From Labia minor (lineage: Eukaryota; Arthropoda; Insecta; Dermaptera; Spongiphoridae): a stretch of DNA of 64,000 nucleotides. Below the pieces are notes generated by a model. That model was given only the letters and a program-made list of their open reading frames with translations, did not search any database and was not told where the DNA came from. The translations under genes were made by a program, and so were the position numbers. Location: positions 94,431,228 to 94,495,227 of the forward strand of contig OY720344.1 in assembly GCA_963082975.1 (NCBI GenBank), given 5' to 3'. This document shows, piece after piece, positions 11,421 to 25,100 of the stretch; position 1 is the first letter of the stretch, and each line of letters begins with the position of its first letter.

Positions 11421-11665
11421 CATTCATGTGTGACAAAGTGAAGTGCGTGTTTATGAAATGTTCGGGATGAGTGTGTGTGTTTAGTGTATAATATTTAAAA
11501 CTAATATGTGTGTGTCAAGTGCAAATATGTTGCTTGGCATGATATTGTATTGCCAATGATATGTATGTATTGTTTGTATTTCATTTTTTATAAAAATTAC
11601 TTATTGCCTATATTAAAATGGGCAGATTGTATATTTTCTGAACTAATATATAAAAAAAAAATAAA
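11421..11665 (+). other. LINE 3' untranslated region and A-rich tail
   Basis: Sequence between the reverse-transcriptase stop and the right target duplication. It ends in an A-rich tail. A 62-codon frame inside it has no family resemblance and is treated as chance. Confidence 0.7.
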
Positions 11666-11682
11666 ATATCTTGTGATAATTA
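11666..11682 (+). repeat. Target-site duplication, right copy, of the LINE insertion
   Basis: Exact second copy of atatcttgtgataatta, directly after the A-rich tail. It fixes the 3' boundary of the insertion. Confidence 0.85.
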
Positions 11683-12114
11683 TTCTTATCAATTAACAAT
11701 CTAATCTAATTTGAATCAATCAATTTTTTTTTTAATTTGAAAACGTGTTATTTGTGTTCATTTTCATACATAAAATATCATCTTTACCTAAACATAAAAG
11801 TTTACTATATTTTGAAATTATCTTATCAAAGATTTGCGATACAAACAAAGTACTAAAAAGCTATTATTTGGCTGGCATATCACCTTTCTAATTAATGCTC
11901 AACAAGTTGATGAGCATATCATGTTATTTCTATCTTATAATTGGATTATTTTATAAGAAAAGTGATTCGAGCACCATTTAATTTATTTATTCTTAAATCT
12001 TTGCTTGTTAATTTTGATTGTTTCAATTTATTTGTAACGTGACTTCAAATTTTATTTTCAAATTTATTTTTTTCAAATATTTATAATGTAAAATTAATTA
12101 AGTCCATTGTTTTT
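11683..12114. other. AT-rich stretch, nothing recognised
   Basis: Non-coding in appearance. No splice-bounded open frame or repeat end was recognised between the LINE and the first HINE copy. Confidence 0.55.
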
Positions 12115-12682
12115 TACTATTGCGATCACGAAAATTGTCGATGTCGAGATTTTGATGTTTTTATACGTTTTGAACGTCCCCGAGTCATTTTCACTAAGGT
12201 TGAGAAAAAATGTTTATGTGTGTATGTAAACAAGATTACGGAAAAACGGTTTGAGCTAGAATAATGAAATTTGGAACACGGGCATCATTCAAAATTCGTA
12301 GTTTTCTATCAAATTTTAAGAAATGTTGCTCTTTCGGAAAAGAGTCATTACCTACTATGTTTTCATTTTATTTCCTCTAAACTAACCGTAAAAATAAAGA
12401 TATACATTTGATATTTTTTCATATAATTAAAAATTGTATAAAACTGCTCTATATAGAATTTCAGCTTGATTGAATGTACTGGAATTAATTTTTTAACACA
12501 TTGACTGGCAATCATGCGCCAGCACGTAACGTGGTGGCATCATCAAAGAGCCAAACGCGCTGGTTTAATATATATTTATCAATTTTAATTTATAATTTAA
12601 TTAATTAAATTTAATTTAAATATAATATATGTGTTTATTAATCCAATTCAAATTGCGAGATAGTCGAGTGGAGACATTCCAG
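12115..12682 (+). mobile_element. HINE (Helentron-like, non-autonomous) copy 1
   Basis: One of ten related copies in the window. The consensus begins ACTATCTCGCC next to a T run and continues 'attgcgatcacgaaaatt' and 'gagattttgatgttttta'. It then has a variable TG/TATG microsatellite and a conserved body ('acggtttgagctagaat', 'atgaaatttgg', 'gtagttttctatcaa'). It ends with GCGAGATAGT, the inverse of the 5' start, plus a hairpin (GGAGACACTCC) and CAG next to another T run. Short asymmetric inverted ends, an internal microsatellite and a 3' hairpin match the HINE/DINE-1 group of Helentron-derived elements. This copy has a reduced microsatellite and lacks the first few 5' bases. Confidence 0.7.
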
Positions 12683-12855
12683 ATTATTTTTTAATCCCGA
12701 AATGTTATAAGATCTAAACCAATTTCAATTAAAAATAATATTTAAATAATTAAAAAAAAATTATCTAACAACCTTTAACAAAATATACGAATGTTCTTTT
12801 TTTTTGTTTAAATTACGAAAATATGTCAAATATAAATAATAAGAGAATATTATAG

Positions 12856-12956
12856 TGAATGTTAAACAAATATTTTATTTACATTTTTCATTATCGCTAA
12901 TTGAAAATGTCGATCAATTGAATTATATTACATTTAAAGCAGACGATTCAACTTTG
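12856..12956 (+). CDS. Weak candidate upstream exon of the receptor kinase gene
   Basis: The frame ending NYITFKADDSTL is followed by a GTATTT donor in phase 0, which is the phase needed by the exon at 13099. An AG precedes it at 12854-12855. The donor is poor, the acceptor lacks a strong pyrimidine tract, and the peptide has no diagnostic residues. It is offered only because the recognised gene model lacks its N-terminus. The real upstream exon could easily be elsewhere or outside the window. Confidence 0.2.
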
Positions 12957-13098
12957 GTATTTAAATATTATTATACCGAGTGGTTAATTTCCGCGGGGGC
13001 AGCTCTTTTATTTGCGTTTGCCCACCAAGAGCTTTGCAAATAGGTCACATTTTGGGTAATGATTAATTCATCCCTCTCTTTTTTCTGTGTTTTTTCAG

Positions 13099-13135
13099 GT
13101 GGCATTCAACTTGAGTGGTGGCGAAATTCACAATG
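13099..13135 (+). CDS. Receptor kinase gene, exon a (first recognised)
   Basis: A T-rich tract and CAG precede VAFNLSGGEIHN. The GTCAGT donor leaves phase 1, matching the next exon to give HNGNNVIHPAP. Phase 0 at entry shows that at least one exon lies upstream. Confidence 0.65.
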
Positions 13136-16100
13136 GTCAGTTCTTATATTTTATTTTTATTTTATTTTTAAAATTTTACCTATTAAAGAATTCATTTATT
13201 GTTTTATTCATATTGTAGCGATTATAATCATAATATAAATATACAAAAAATACAATTTTTATTTTCTTTATATAATTACAAATTGTGCATATAAGTAATA
13301 ATATTACTCATCCAAATCAATTAACATTTTTATAACAAAGATTATAATAAAGACAAATAATATTCATATATCATTGAAATAATTAAATTAATTTTTTTAG
13401 AATTTCAAAGAATACAGAAAATTCCTCATCATGATTGATTTAATAAATGAGCCTCTTAGAAGCCAAACCGATTAACTCCAATTTTTAAAATTTTGCTAAT
13501 AATGTAATGTAATGTAATCTACAACATATGAAGTGAATATTGAACTTGATAATCTTAATAGTGCAATGCAATATACATTTTTCTGTAATCAATATCCCTT
13601 AATACAAACTGTGAACTTTGGGCTTCATTTTCTCAGTTTTTTTCTATGTGGAGTTAATCGCTTTGTCTTCTGAGTGGCCCAAATATATAATATATAATAT
13701 AAATTAACTATCAATTAATTATTTAAGATAATATTTTAAAGAGTATTTTATTAACAAATTCAATGTGTTTTTTAAAATATTTTATCTCGGTATATTTTTG
13801 GAACAGAAAAAAGAGATAAAACCATTAGGAAATAATAAAAAATCATTTTATATAATAAAGTATACATCTATTTGAGTGTTTATTAATTATTTTAAAAACA
13901 ATTTAATTTCTTTTAATTGAAAAAAATTAAGAGACCAGAGAAGTAAAAAGAACCTAGATTTATTAAAATTTATAAATTCCGAAAAACCAATTGGAAAAAG
14001 TCATTTTATGGAGCAATATGAAAATAAACCATCAAGAGAAAGATAAATGAAATTGGGTGGTGAAGATTCGAGATAGATAATTTCAAAGAAAATAGAAAAT
14101 AAATAATTAAATATTCCCCTCTGGTGAAATAGACTTCTTAATTACAGTAAACTCATAAAATCAATCTTTTTTTTATATTTATCATATATTTTTAAATAAT
14201 TTTCACTATAAAAATAATAATTAAAAAAAAAAAATTAAATTAAAAAAGAAAAAAAAATAATTAAATATATAATTAAAAATTTCATTTTATAACTACTAAT
14301 ATCTCAACAAAAATATTTTCTAAAGATAGAGTAAATACCCATATCGAATGTTATATGTGTAAATATGTATTATATAGTTTTTTTTCAACATTTTAAAACT
14401 ATTAGAGAAAATATTAATATAATTTAAAAATAATAAATTTAATAAATGTTATAGGTAAATTACGAAATTAACTATGTTTACTTTATTAAATTATACACAC
14501 ATATATACATTAATATTTAATAACAATCCATTTAATTCAATCACCAATTTGAGGGAATTTATTTTCAGGCAATAATGTCATACATCCAGCACCAGTCACA
14601 GGACTTCATGCAAATGCTGGGGTTAATACCGAGAATAACATCACAATTCAATTTCAGCTTTCTTGGGGACTTAACAGTAAGTATATGTTATCATTTATAT
14701 AATCCTCTGTTTCCCAACCTTTTTCTAGCTCGACTCCTTTTAAACTTACTTCTCATTTAAAAGGACTCTATTTTTGTAGTATTTATAAGTATATTAATAA
14801 TATTTATTAGTACTATGACTATTTAATAGAGTATATTTTTAACGATTTTACAACAAAATAAACATTTTTATTACATTACTCTACATTACATTTATTACAT
14901 AGTTAAGCTAATAGTATAGATCATATTATTTAACAAAACTTACAATTCAATATTTGATAAATTAATAATTTCACAAATAATTAATAGCATTCCTGACTAA
15001 AAAATCTGGAGTATCTCCACCCGACTATCTCGCAAATTTGAATTGAATTAATTAACATATATTATATTTAAATTAAATTTAATTAATTGAATTATAAATT
15101 AAAATTAATAAATAATATTTGTATTAAATTAGCGCGTGTTTGCCTCTTTATTGATGGCACCACGTCACGTGCTGACGCTTAATTGGCAGTCAAGTTAAAA
15201 AATTAATTCCGGTACTTTCAGCGATTCAATCAAGCTGAAATTCTATATATAACAGTTTTATACAATTTTTAATCATGTGAAAAACTATCAAACATATATC
15301 TTTATTTTTACGGTCAGTTTTGAGGAAAAAAACGTGGAAGGTAATGACCCTCTTCCTCCTTTCTCCTTTCTCAAAAGTTAATAAAAAACTATGAATTTTG
15401 AATAATGCCCGTGTACCAAATTTCATTTCAGCTCAAATAGTTTTTCCGTAATCTTGTCTACATACACACACACACACAGACATTTTTCTCAACCTTAGTG
15501 AAAATGATTCAGGGACCTTCAAAACGTATAAAAACATCAAAATTTTGACATCGAAGATTTTCGTGATCGCAATACTATCTCTGGCGAGATAGTAAAAATT
15601 AATATGACAGTTGAAGCTGATATTTTTTAGTAATATTTTTGAGAGTTTCAGGTTTCAATTTTGATTAATAATAAATTTCCCAACGAAACCAAATTATATT
15701 ATAAAAAAATTATTGGAAAATATTAATTTAGAAAAAAATAACTTAATCAAACAAACTATTTACTTTAAATGATATTGTATTTAGATTGAAAATTTAAAAC
15801 AAAAATTCCACTGGTAAGTTCTTAAAAAATACCTTGAAACGTGGACGATTATATGAATATAAAAACTTTAATAAATACTACTACTATGGGGACTTGCAGG
15901 ATCCGTTTGTATTTAATTTATTATTAAGTTTTTATTTAGTAAAGAAATCCTTGACTTTTTGAATATAAGAACTAATCCACCCTCAATACCCCCTCAGATT
16001 CTGCCGACCCTATTCTAAGCTCCATAGACCTCAAGGGGTCCACCTGGACCTCTTTGGGAATCCCTGATTATTTTTTTACATTATTCATAATAATATTAAA

Positions 16101-19100
16101 AATACAAATCATACTCAACTTCACTATTAAATTAAAATTTAAAAATGATAAAGAAAAAAAAATTACTAATTTCTTCTTTCTAAAAAGTTCTGGGTAACAT
16201 CTTAAGTTATTTTTAACTTGACAATTTCTCCCCATGCTCTCTTTTGTTATGATTCTGGCTTAGTTTACGGAGTGAAAATTAAAAATAAATATTTTCATGT
16301 TAAAAGTGAAAAAAATATCACATGAATTTCTTTTGTTTTCAGAATCATCTCGAGTTCATCCTAAAGATTTTAATATTCATTTAAATCCACTTGGTGACAG
16401 CTGGTGCCAAGAGGTTTCTCACTCCTACTTCTATGTTACAGTATGATCAATTATTTTTATACTAATTGTTACAATAATAAAAAATTGTTTCATTTTCGTT
16501 GTTTACAAATAAATTCTTAAATTTTGTTAATAAATAAAAATAATGTTTTGTGAATATTTGATAATTTCTTATATATTGGGAGTTTTTATTTAGAATAAAA
16601 CTAACGTGAAGGTCCCTCTCACTTCTGAATCGATTTTTCAACTTCTTCCTGGTTGTACCTATAATATTCGGATAGAAGCCAACCCTCACAATGGTCTCGA
16701 TGCAGCAACAATTAATTACACTCTACCAGGTAAATGAATTAAACAAATGTTTAATTAAATGTGTGTAAATAAAATAAATTAAAGTAATTAAAACATTGTC
16801 TTTTATGGGCTAGAATGTCTAGGACACATCTGCATGTGTAGACATGATGTGCCACCGGTACGCAATCTCACAGCATCAATCGTTGAAGATCAAGTGGTTT
16901 TAGTCTGGCAATGGCCCGAGGAGGATGCCGAGTTTCCAATAAAACAATTCCGAATCAGGTATACTCATAAAATACTATTTATCCGTCTCTAATGAAAAAA
17001 ATCTATATTTATCAATTTTTTAATTTGTCTATATAATTAAACGACTACGCAATTCTAAACTCCTTCTAAACGGCTTCATTGTTCTGGTATCATTAGAACC
17101 GTCATGACCCAAGGATAAGTTATAAGGTTGAAAATTTCAAAAGATTTGATCCGTTCCAAAGTTATGGGCAAAAAACCGACCCAAATAAACAACGCTCTAT
17201 GTGGCGCCTCTGGTGGCTCAGTTAAGAAGTTGACACTCAAAATAAAATTATCATTCTAGAAATCTCCATACAAAGAATGTTTATAATATTTAATTTTTTA
17301 TTTTAAGTTCTAATATTCTATAATATTAAAAGTAAAATTAAATTAAATTAAATTGAATATTAAGTACTACTCATTGATTAATATTTTCTAAAACAAAGTA
17401 AGTAATATTTTATATATTTAAATTTATATTTTGAAAAATTGTGAAATTTGCAAATTTAAGTGAAAACGAAGATCCAAATGAGAGAAAAAATATACTGATT
17501 GAATTAAAATAAATTAAAACCTTTCACATACAGACTTTCCACAAATTATCGCAGAGCCCCCTGCCTAGGTGCGAATTAAATATCCATTTAAAAATTTAAT
17601 TAATAAAATAACAATCCTTTTTTTTCTAATTATAAAAATGTTTAGAGTTGATGATTAATTAATAAATAAATTAGATAATTTTTATTTTAATAAATATATA
17701 TTAAAATAATAATAATTATATTATGTTTTTAGTTATGGTGAACAATGGAAGGGAAAAGATATTCGATATTTAGATCGAACTCTAACATTGGACGCCAATG
17801 GGGAAGATATTGAAGAAATTACTATGGGAAAATTCAAGATGATTTTATCAATTGATTTGGAAAATTCAAAGGAATATTTTGTTTATATTGAACCACTCGA
17901 TATCAGAGGTTGTCAAGGTCCATTCACTAATACTACATTTGCGTTAGGTAAATAATCTCTTTCATTATTATTAATAGAATTATTATTTTATCGATTCATG
18001 TATCAATTATTCATTTGTTTTATAGTGAAAAAGATACATTAGTTAATTTTGAAACACTAGAAGGAAGGGATTTAAATATAAAAAATTTGATTTTCAGAAA
18101 ATCACAAATTTTAAAATAAATTTATTTTTCTTTATATATTATTCTTGTGTTCGAATGATCAAAAATTAATTATAGTCATTCAAGGATAAAACAGTTATAT
18201 TTATTTGTTTAAATATTATTTTATAACTAATACACAATAAAAAAAAATATTGATAATTTTCATAATTTTTTATTCTTTGTATTTCAATAAATAAATTAAA
18301 TGACTAAATTTGTTATTAAAAATGATTTTGAAAAAGCATAGAATTTTCTCTCTTTAATATTTTCTTATATTAGGTCATACAAACACATATATATGAGGCT
18401 AAGTTTATATATATTTATATTTATATTTACGAATAAACTCACCTATTCATTTTGATACAAGAATTGGCAGGGCACAATACACCCATTCACTCATAATCAA
18501 TCAGTTTTAACTTGTTTTAAAATTAATATAAATTATTATTATATTATTATAATAGGTGGGTAGTTTATTCTGAGACAAAGAGATCAAAGATAGCGAATTA
18601 AATTAACTCACTTGATAGGAATATTTCCATTTTATTAAATTAATTAAATTCTATAAAAAAAAAGAAATGATATCAGAACTAAACAAATATTAACTCTTCT
18701 AAATTATTTATTTTTCTAATTTATTAAAATTATTAATTATTTTATTTATTTAGAGTAAATATTTTTTCTTTCTTGTAATTTTTGGCTCAATATGAAAACA
18801 ATAAATTAACAAAACTGCCTATTAATTTTTAAATCATTATGAAAATATATAAATATATATATATATATATTCTGGCTTAACTATATATTTATCTTTAATG
18901 ATATAAATATTACCAGAGATTAACGATTAGATAAAAGCATTTCAAAAGTGTGTATTTGGCATATTATCTTATCTTTATTTAATAAAATAACTTTTTAATG
19001 TCAAATTAATAGAGACAATAGATTTAATTAAATATAAAATATAATAATAAAAAATTTATAAAAACACAAAATAATATTATATTTATTTAATTAAAATTTA

Positions 19101-22100
19101 AACATATTATATAATTTTTAACATATTATTAATGTCAAAAAAGTAAATTTAATTAATAGTAAGAGAAAAACTACTTCGTTCTTAGCCATCAAGTTAAGTT
19201 ATCATGTAAATAATAACTTGAATATTTATTTTTTTTTTAATTTTAATTTAATTCATTAGATTTGGTATTTAGTTATTTGATGATATCTTACAGACAATAT
19301 TTAATGTTTCTCAATGTAAAGTCAAAAAAAAAAACTTTTTGATAGATAAATGATAATATTCTAATAAAAATAATTCCTTGAAAAAGTAGTATTATTATTT
19401 ATTAGTTGAAATGAACATTGGCATAAGGTTACTGTCACGTTTATTTTTTATTTATGAGACGTAGGTTTCAGATCTATCAGCTTGTTTATCTCAAATTTGA
19501 AAGAGATAAATATATGAAAGCATTCCAATTATTTATTTTCCATTTAAAATTAATCAATTATAGAATTAGATTGATTAAATAATAACATATATATTTATAA
19601 TTATTTCAAGATTGTTATGTTCAAAATAGAAATAAAAACGCCTGAAAGATATGCAACCATTCCGAAACTACAAGAACAATACAATAATAGTGGGTCCGTT
19701 CGGAAAGTCATTTTTTTTTCCTAAAAATGCAATACCATTTTCGAGTAGTGAATAAGTATTTTATTAAATTATATATTGGGCATTCTGGTCCAAAACCTTC
19801 TGCCATTTTTGAGGTAGAGACAGAATACCACGCATTAAAATCTTTTTTGGTCCTTGTCTTGATTTGAAGTAAAGGTTTTCCGAAACAAATAATAATTCGG
19901 GAAAAAGCGAAATTACTTTCCGAACAACCTAATAGTCAGTAATAGATCATTCCAAATAGTAAAAGTCTATAACCAGCCCACCTTACAATAAATGAATAAT
20001 AGAAATTGTAATTTTGTCGAGAGAATCAGAATTATTTATGCTATTTTTTATAAAATATTTTCTAAGATTTAATAAATTAATATTTATTTATTTGATTAAC
20101 CTTAGGAAAGAGTTTCCAAACTCCTATATTAAATAAATATAATAATTTTATTATTATAAATCTTAATCTTTTTTATTAAAATTATAATGATATTTTTAAG
20201 ATAGAAATGTATTAATATTTGATTTTTATTTTTATTTTTTCAGCACATCACATGGAAACAAAAGTAAGTTAACTATTTACATTGATACTTATTAACTATT
20301 TAAAAAAAAAAACTATACAAATTTATTTTTACAGATTCCTTTATTCATTGACTGGCATTCTAGAATAATTAAAATCATTTTCTCATTAACTTCTGTGATA
20401 ATTTTATGTATAGTAATATTATATTTTTGTCAACCGCATTTATGTATTAAGAAACAACTTCAGTCTTTGAATTACGATGGATCAAGGTATATCCATTTTT
20501 TTTCTTTATGTTTTAATCAAATAAATTGACAAATTATTCAATTAACCTGTTATTCTGTTCTAGTCAATTAAATCCATTATTGAGACTAGCAACAATCGAA
20601 ATGAAGCGAAGTCCTTTATATATCGAAAGAGAAATTGTGGTAAATATATTTATAAATGTTTTAATTATTTGATTTAAATTCTAATCAATATTTATTCATA
20701 AATTTAAAATTTATTTATTCACCCGATTTTTTTGAAATAAAATAAAAATAAAAATACAATTTTCTACTTATAAGAGTGAAGATTTAATACTATTATTATT
20801 ATTATTTTTATTTTGTTTTAAATTAATATATACGATATATATATTTGTTTTCATTTTAGGACGCTCGCAACGCAGGCATAGTAGATGAGTGGGAAATCTC
20901 TCCAAATCAATTAACAATGAGACAAGAGTTAGGCAAAGGTGCATTTGGTCGGGTTTATTTAGCTACAGCTGCTTGTCTTCCATCGTCTCATGGAAAACCA
21001 ATTGAAGTTGCTGTGAAAATATTGGGTGGTAAGCTCTCTCTCTAAATATATCTATTTATATTTATATATTTATAACATACTTTTATGATTAGTTATAATC
21101 TCTGACTTTTGAACATCCTACTCAGGGACAACGCCTATCAAGTTAGTTATATTATATTAATTAGGTAGGTGTTGTATGATCAGTAGAGCGACCCCTATCA
21201 ACCTTTACCTTGATTTTCTTGATCGTAGGCGCTGCCTTTTATCAAGAAGCTTCCCAATCTTGATCCCTGAGGCTTAATTAAAAAAGATAAACATAGGCAG
21301 TTGTGTTTGCAGTTTATGAAATTGCTTATAACTTCTTGTCCTTACCATCCATTCTGCTCCATATTCGGGACAGGATGGATCAAATGACTTAATTAAATGA
21401 TTTGGAATATATTAGAAAATATTTTTTTTTAATTTTAGTAGTACAAGCTTATAATAATGTTTAATAATAATATTAATAATAAATACACTGGAAAATTTGT
21501 AGTTCTTTAAATTAACCTTTTTGTCTTTTTATACCTCATTATCAACTTCTCCCTACCCCCTTCTCTACCACGGTTTTTTTTTAAATTAATAATTATAAAA
21601 TTCTAAAAATAGTGCCATCAGTTGATATTGCTAGTCTAAAGTTGCTATGCTATGATCATTAGCTTTAACATTTATTTATTTTATATTCTGCCTTTATAAA
21701 ACTAGAATATTTATTTATTTATTTGTTTATTTTAATAAAAAATAATGGATTTGTTTTGAATTTTTAGAAAATATCAATGACGATGATGCAAATGACATGC
21801 TTGCTGAGATAGCCATGCTGAAAGCGGTCGGCCAGCACCGAAATGTTATAGCGTTGCTTGGATGTATCACTTTACAGAAACCGTACTGTATTATTTTGGA
21901 ATTGGCACCAGGCGGGGAACTTCTTCGCTATTTAAGAGCACTTAGAGATCAATATGCTGCAATACAAATGAATAACAATATTCGAGGTCCTTGTCATATA
22001 CCAGTCAATTTGATTGACAAAAGAAGATCAAGGTGAAACAATTGATAAATAAAATCATGAACTTGCAACAATGTTGGCCAAAATTTTATGAATTTATTTA

Positions 22101-25100
22101 TTAATTCTAAAATTTAGAAATATTTTCTAGCTTATTCTTTTTAAGATAATTAATTTCCAATTTGTATTCTTAATTATAAGTACTCTTTTTTATATGATAA
22201 AATTACATTTATGAATCAAAAACAGAATTTAATCAAACATTAAATGATGCAAATCAAATATAATAAAATATAAAATATCAAACAAATTATATCCATTAAT
22301 ATTAAAACTAACTATATTTAAAATTACAATTAAATGACATTTTTTTTTCATTTATTCCCTAATATTTGTTAATATTAATTAATAATCTTATATTTTAAAA
22401 ATATTTTTTTATATTTTTCTTTTATTTAAATTATTTATTTTAAAATGATATAATGTGGGAGCAATCCATGTTCACCTGTGTCACCAAAGACACACATTTC
22501 CACACTTTATAAATAAAAAACATCTTTACTCTATTGAAAAAAAATATTTATATTTATATTTTTTTTTAATATTTTCCTAGGGAGTCCCATATGTAATATT
22601 TAATTATTGTTTGCATTTGTTTTGTTTATAATTTTGAAATTTAAATTCTACATTAGAAATATTTTGGTTGTAAAAATCATGACTTCGATCTAATAATGAA
22701 ACTATTATAATTTAAATTAAGTATATTAATAACCATTGGAAATCATTTGAAAATATGAAAATATTTCATCTGTTCCCAAAAAGGGGACAGAAATAAAATA
22801 CCAAACATGTATAACATGTTTAATGAATAATAAATAAATAAATATAAAAATAATATAATGAAAAAAAAATATTTTAAAAAATAATAAATTAAATATTTTA
22901 TGGTTATATTTTCTAGGTCTTATTCAGAAAACAGTGGATATTTATTACCCCGAAATCTTAAATCAGATGACAATTTAAATAGACCATCATTAACTGAAAG
23001 TAAGCTTAAATTATAATATACAGGGTTATTCTAAATGATAGACCCATTTTTAAAATATCGTATTTATTAAAGTACAAATCCAAAATTAACAAGAAAAAGC
23101 TTTCCATACATTATAAGTAAACTTTTTAACTGCCTGTTTTCATTGGTGTGAAGATTGTTAATTTTGGATTTGTACTTTAATAAATACGAAATTTTAAAAA
23201 TGGGTCTATCATTTAGAATAACCCTGTACATATGTGTTGTGATAATAAATTAAATTAATTATTTTTTTTAGCTGTCTATACAATTGTAAGTGATGGATTC
23301 AGTGATACAAACGATGCAATTTTCGAGGATAATGAAGTTGTTATTGAGGAGCGAGGTGTTCCTCGAGTTCCACTCGAATACACTCTTGATAGGCACGAAT
23401 TGCATAGTTTTGCAATGCAAATCGTCCAAGGAATGGCACACCTAGAATCCCTTCAGATTACACATCGGTAAGAATTTTATAAATCTATCTATGTATTTGT
23501 CACCCTCTCTCTTTAAACTTATATATGCCGTAGGCAAATGACAATTTTAGGAAAATAGCATTTGCCTTGCCAAATAGCTTCATCGATTATTACATTTCAA
23601 TTCTTCTTCTTAAGATGCCGTCTCCCTTTCGGAGTTTGGCTATCATCATGACTAGGATAGCCTTAGAAGCCGCCCAGCCATGATGATTTTTCTTGGGAAT
23701 GTTAATGCGGTGGTTTCCCGTTGCCTTCCGCATGTATAGAACCAGTGACAGTTCTTGGAGCCGGAGCCAGCTGATGTTAAATTGAATTTTATTAGAAAAA
23801 TTTGTCCTTAGTTGCAATCGAACGATGACTTCTTGTGTAGAAAATTGCTACGCTACACTCTCGGCTAGCTGCCTTCAATTAGACTAGGAAAATAGCTCAG
23901 AAATGTCGGACATTTATTGGATCGATGACAGATGAACAAGACACCCGATCAGTGTATTCGTCTGTCTTCTTTGCATTCCGTTCTTTTGTTTGTAAAAGTA
24001 GCAAACCTGGAAAAAAAAGTGGGAGGGAAGAAACAGAAAAAATACCCAAATATTATTTATTTTCAAAAATCTTTTAAACAATTAAAACAATTTAATAAGG
24101 AAACGAATATTTTTAAAAAAAGATATAAACAAAATAATTGTGAAAAAATATTAAATATTCTCGCAAATTCTTTGGCTATATTGTAAAATATATTTTGTTT
24201 ATAATAAACTAAAATTAAATGGATTCAACGTGAATCTTAATTACTTACGTTAACACAACACATACTTTCATTGAGCTATTTCACCAATTAATTAATTGAA
24301 ACAAAAACATTTTTTTGAATTTTTTGCACTTTGTCGCCCTAGTTAGAATTCGTAATGGCAATATGTACTGTGGTTATTTTTATTTTTGACACAATCTAGC
24401 AAGCATTGCTCAGTGTGCAACACTTGTTTTAATATCGGTTGAGTGATGTTTTCTTATATTTTTCTTATTTCAAATAAAAATTGTTAAATTTCAGCATTTT
24501 GTCCGTACTTAAAAAGATGGATGTATCGATGAATAAACGAGTAATTATCGTGACAATGGCTAAGCATACCGCAAAAACATCCAGCAGATATTGGAGTAAG
24601 TTTGGCTACAGTCAATTGGATCTTCAATCGCCATAAGGGGTCAGGGGATATCTCAGTGAAGAGGAAAAGGAAATGTGGCGGTGGCGCAAAAAGAACGACA
24701 AATAAACGAGATGACCAGCGATTACTGAATTCTAGCCGAAATGATTGTTGTAAAACTTCAGTAGACCTTCCTCGAGAATTGGCTGAAACTGGTGTCCACA
24801 TAACTCCTATGATTGTTCGTCAAAGACATCTTGTGAAGCGAAAAGACCAGCAAGGAAACCTGACAAGAAACATCTTTTAACAATAACAATGAAAGCCCAA
24901 AGACTTGCATGGGCCAAAAAATATGAAAATTAGATGGCTGAAGATTGAAAAAGAGTCTTGGTTTCTTATGAGAGTAATTTCATCGTGCAAGGCCAATAAT
25001 TTTCGTTCATTCGAAGGGGAAAAGAAAAACTGAACTCGTCACACGTCAACCACCAAAAAAAAATGTTCTGGGGTGTTTCTCAAATTATAGACTAGGGCGT

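Larger units (their letters stand above)
9626..11665 (+). mobile_element. 5'-truncated Jockey-like LINE insertion
   Basis: A 2.04-kb insertion bounded by an exact 17-bp target duplication. It starts inside the second reading frame of a non-LTR retrotransposon, so the endonuclease and first ORF are absent, which is the usual 5' truncation. It runs through a reverse-transcriptase ORF and about 245 bp of 3' UTR to an A-rich end (taaaaaaaaaataaa). The intact target duplication and long open frame suggest a relatively young insertion. It lies in the same orientation as, and about 1.4 kb upstream of, the first recognised kinase-gene exon. Confidence 0.88.

Noticed and set aside
16990-17230. Less AT-rich text in a kinase intron (gtggcgcctctggtggctca)
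   Set aside because: Looks repeat-like but has no second copy in the window and no identifiable ends.
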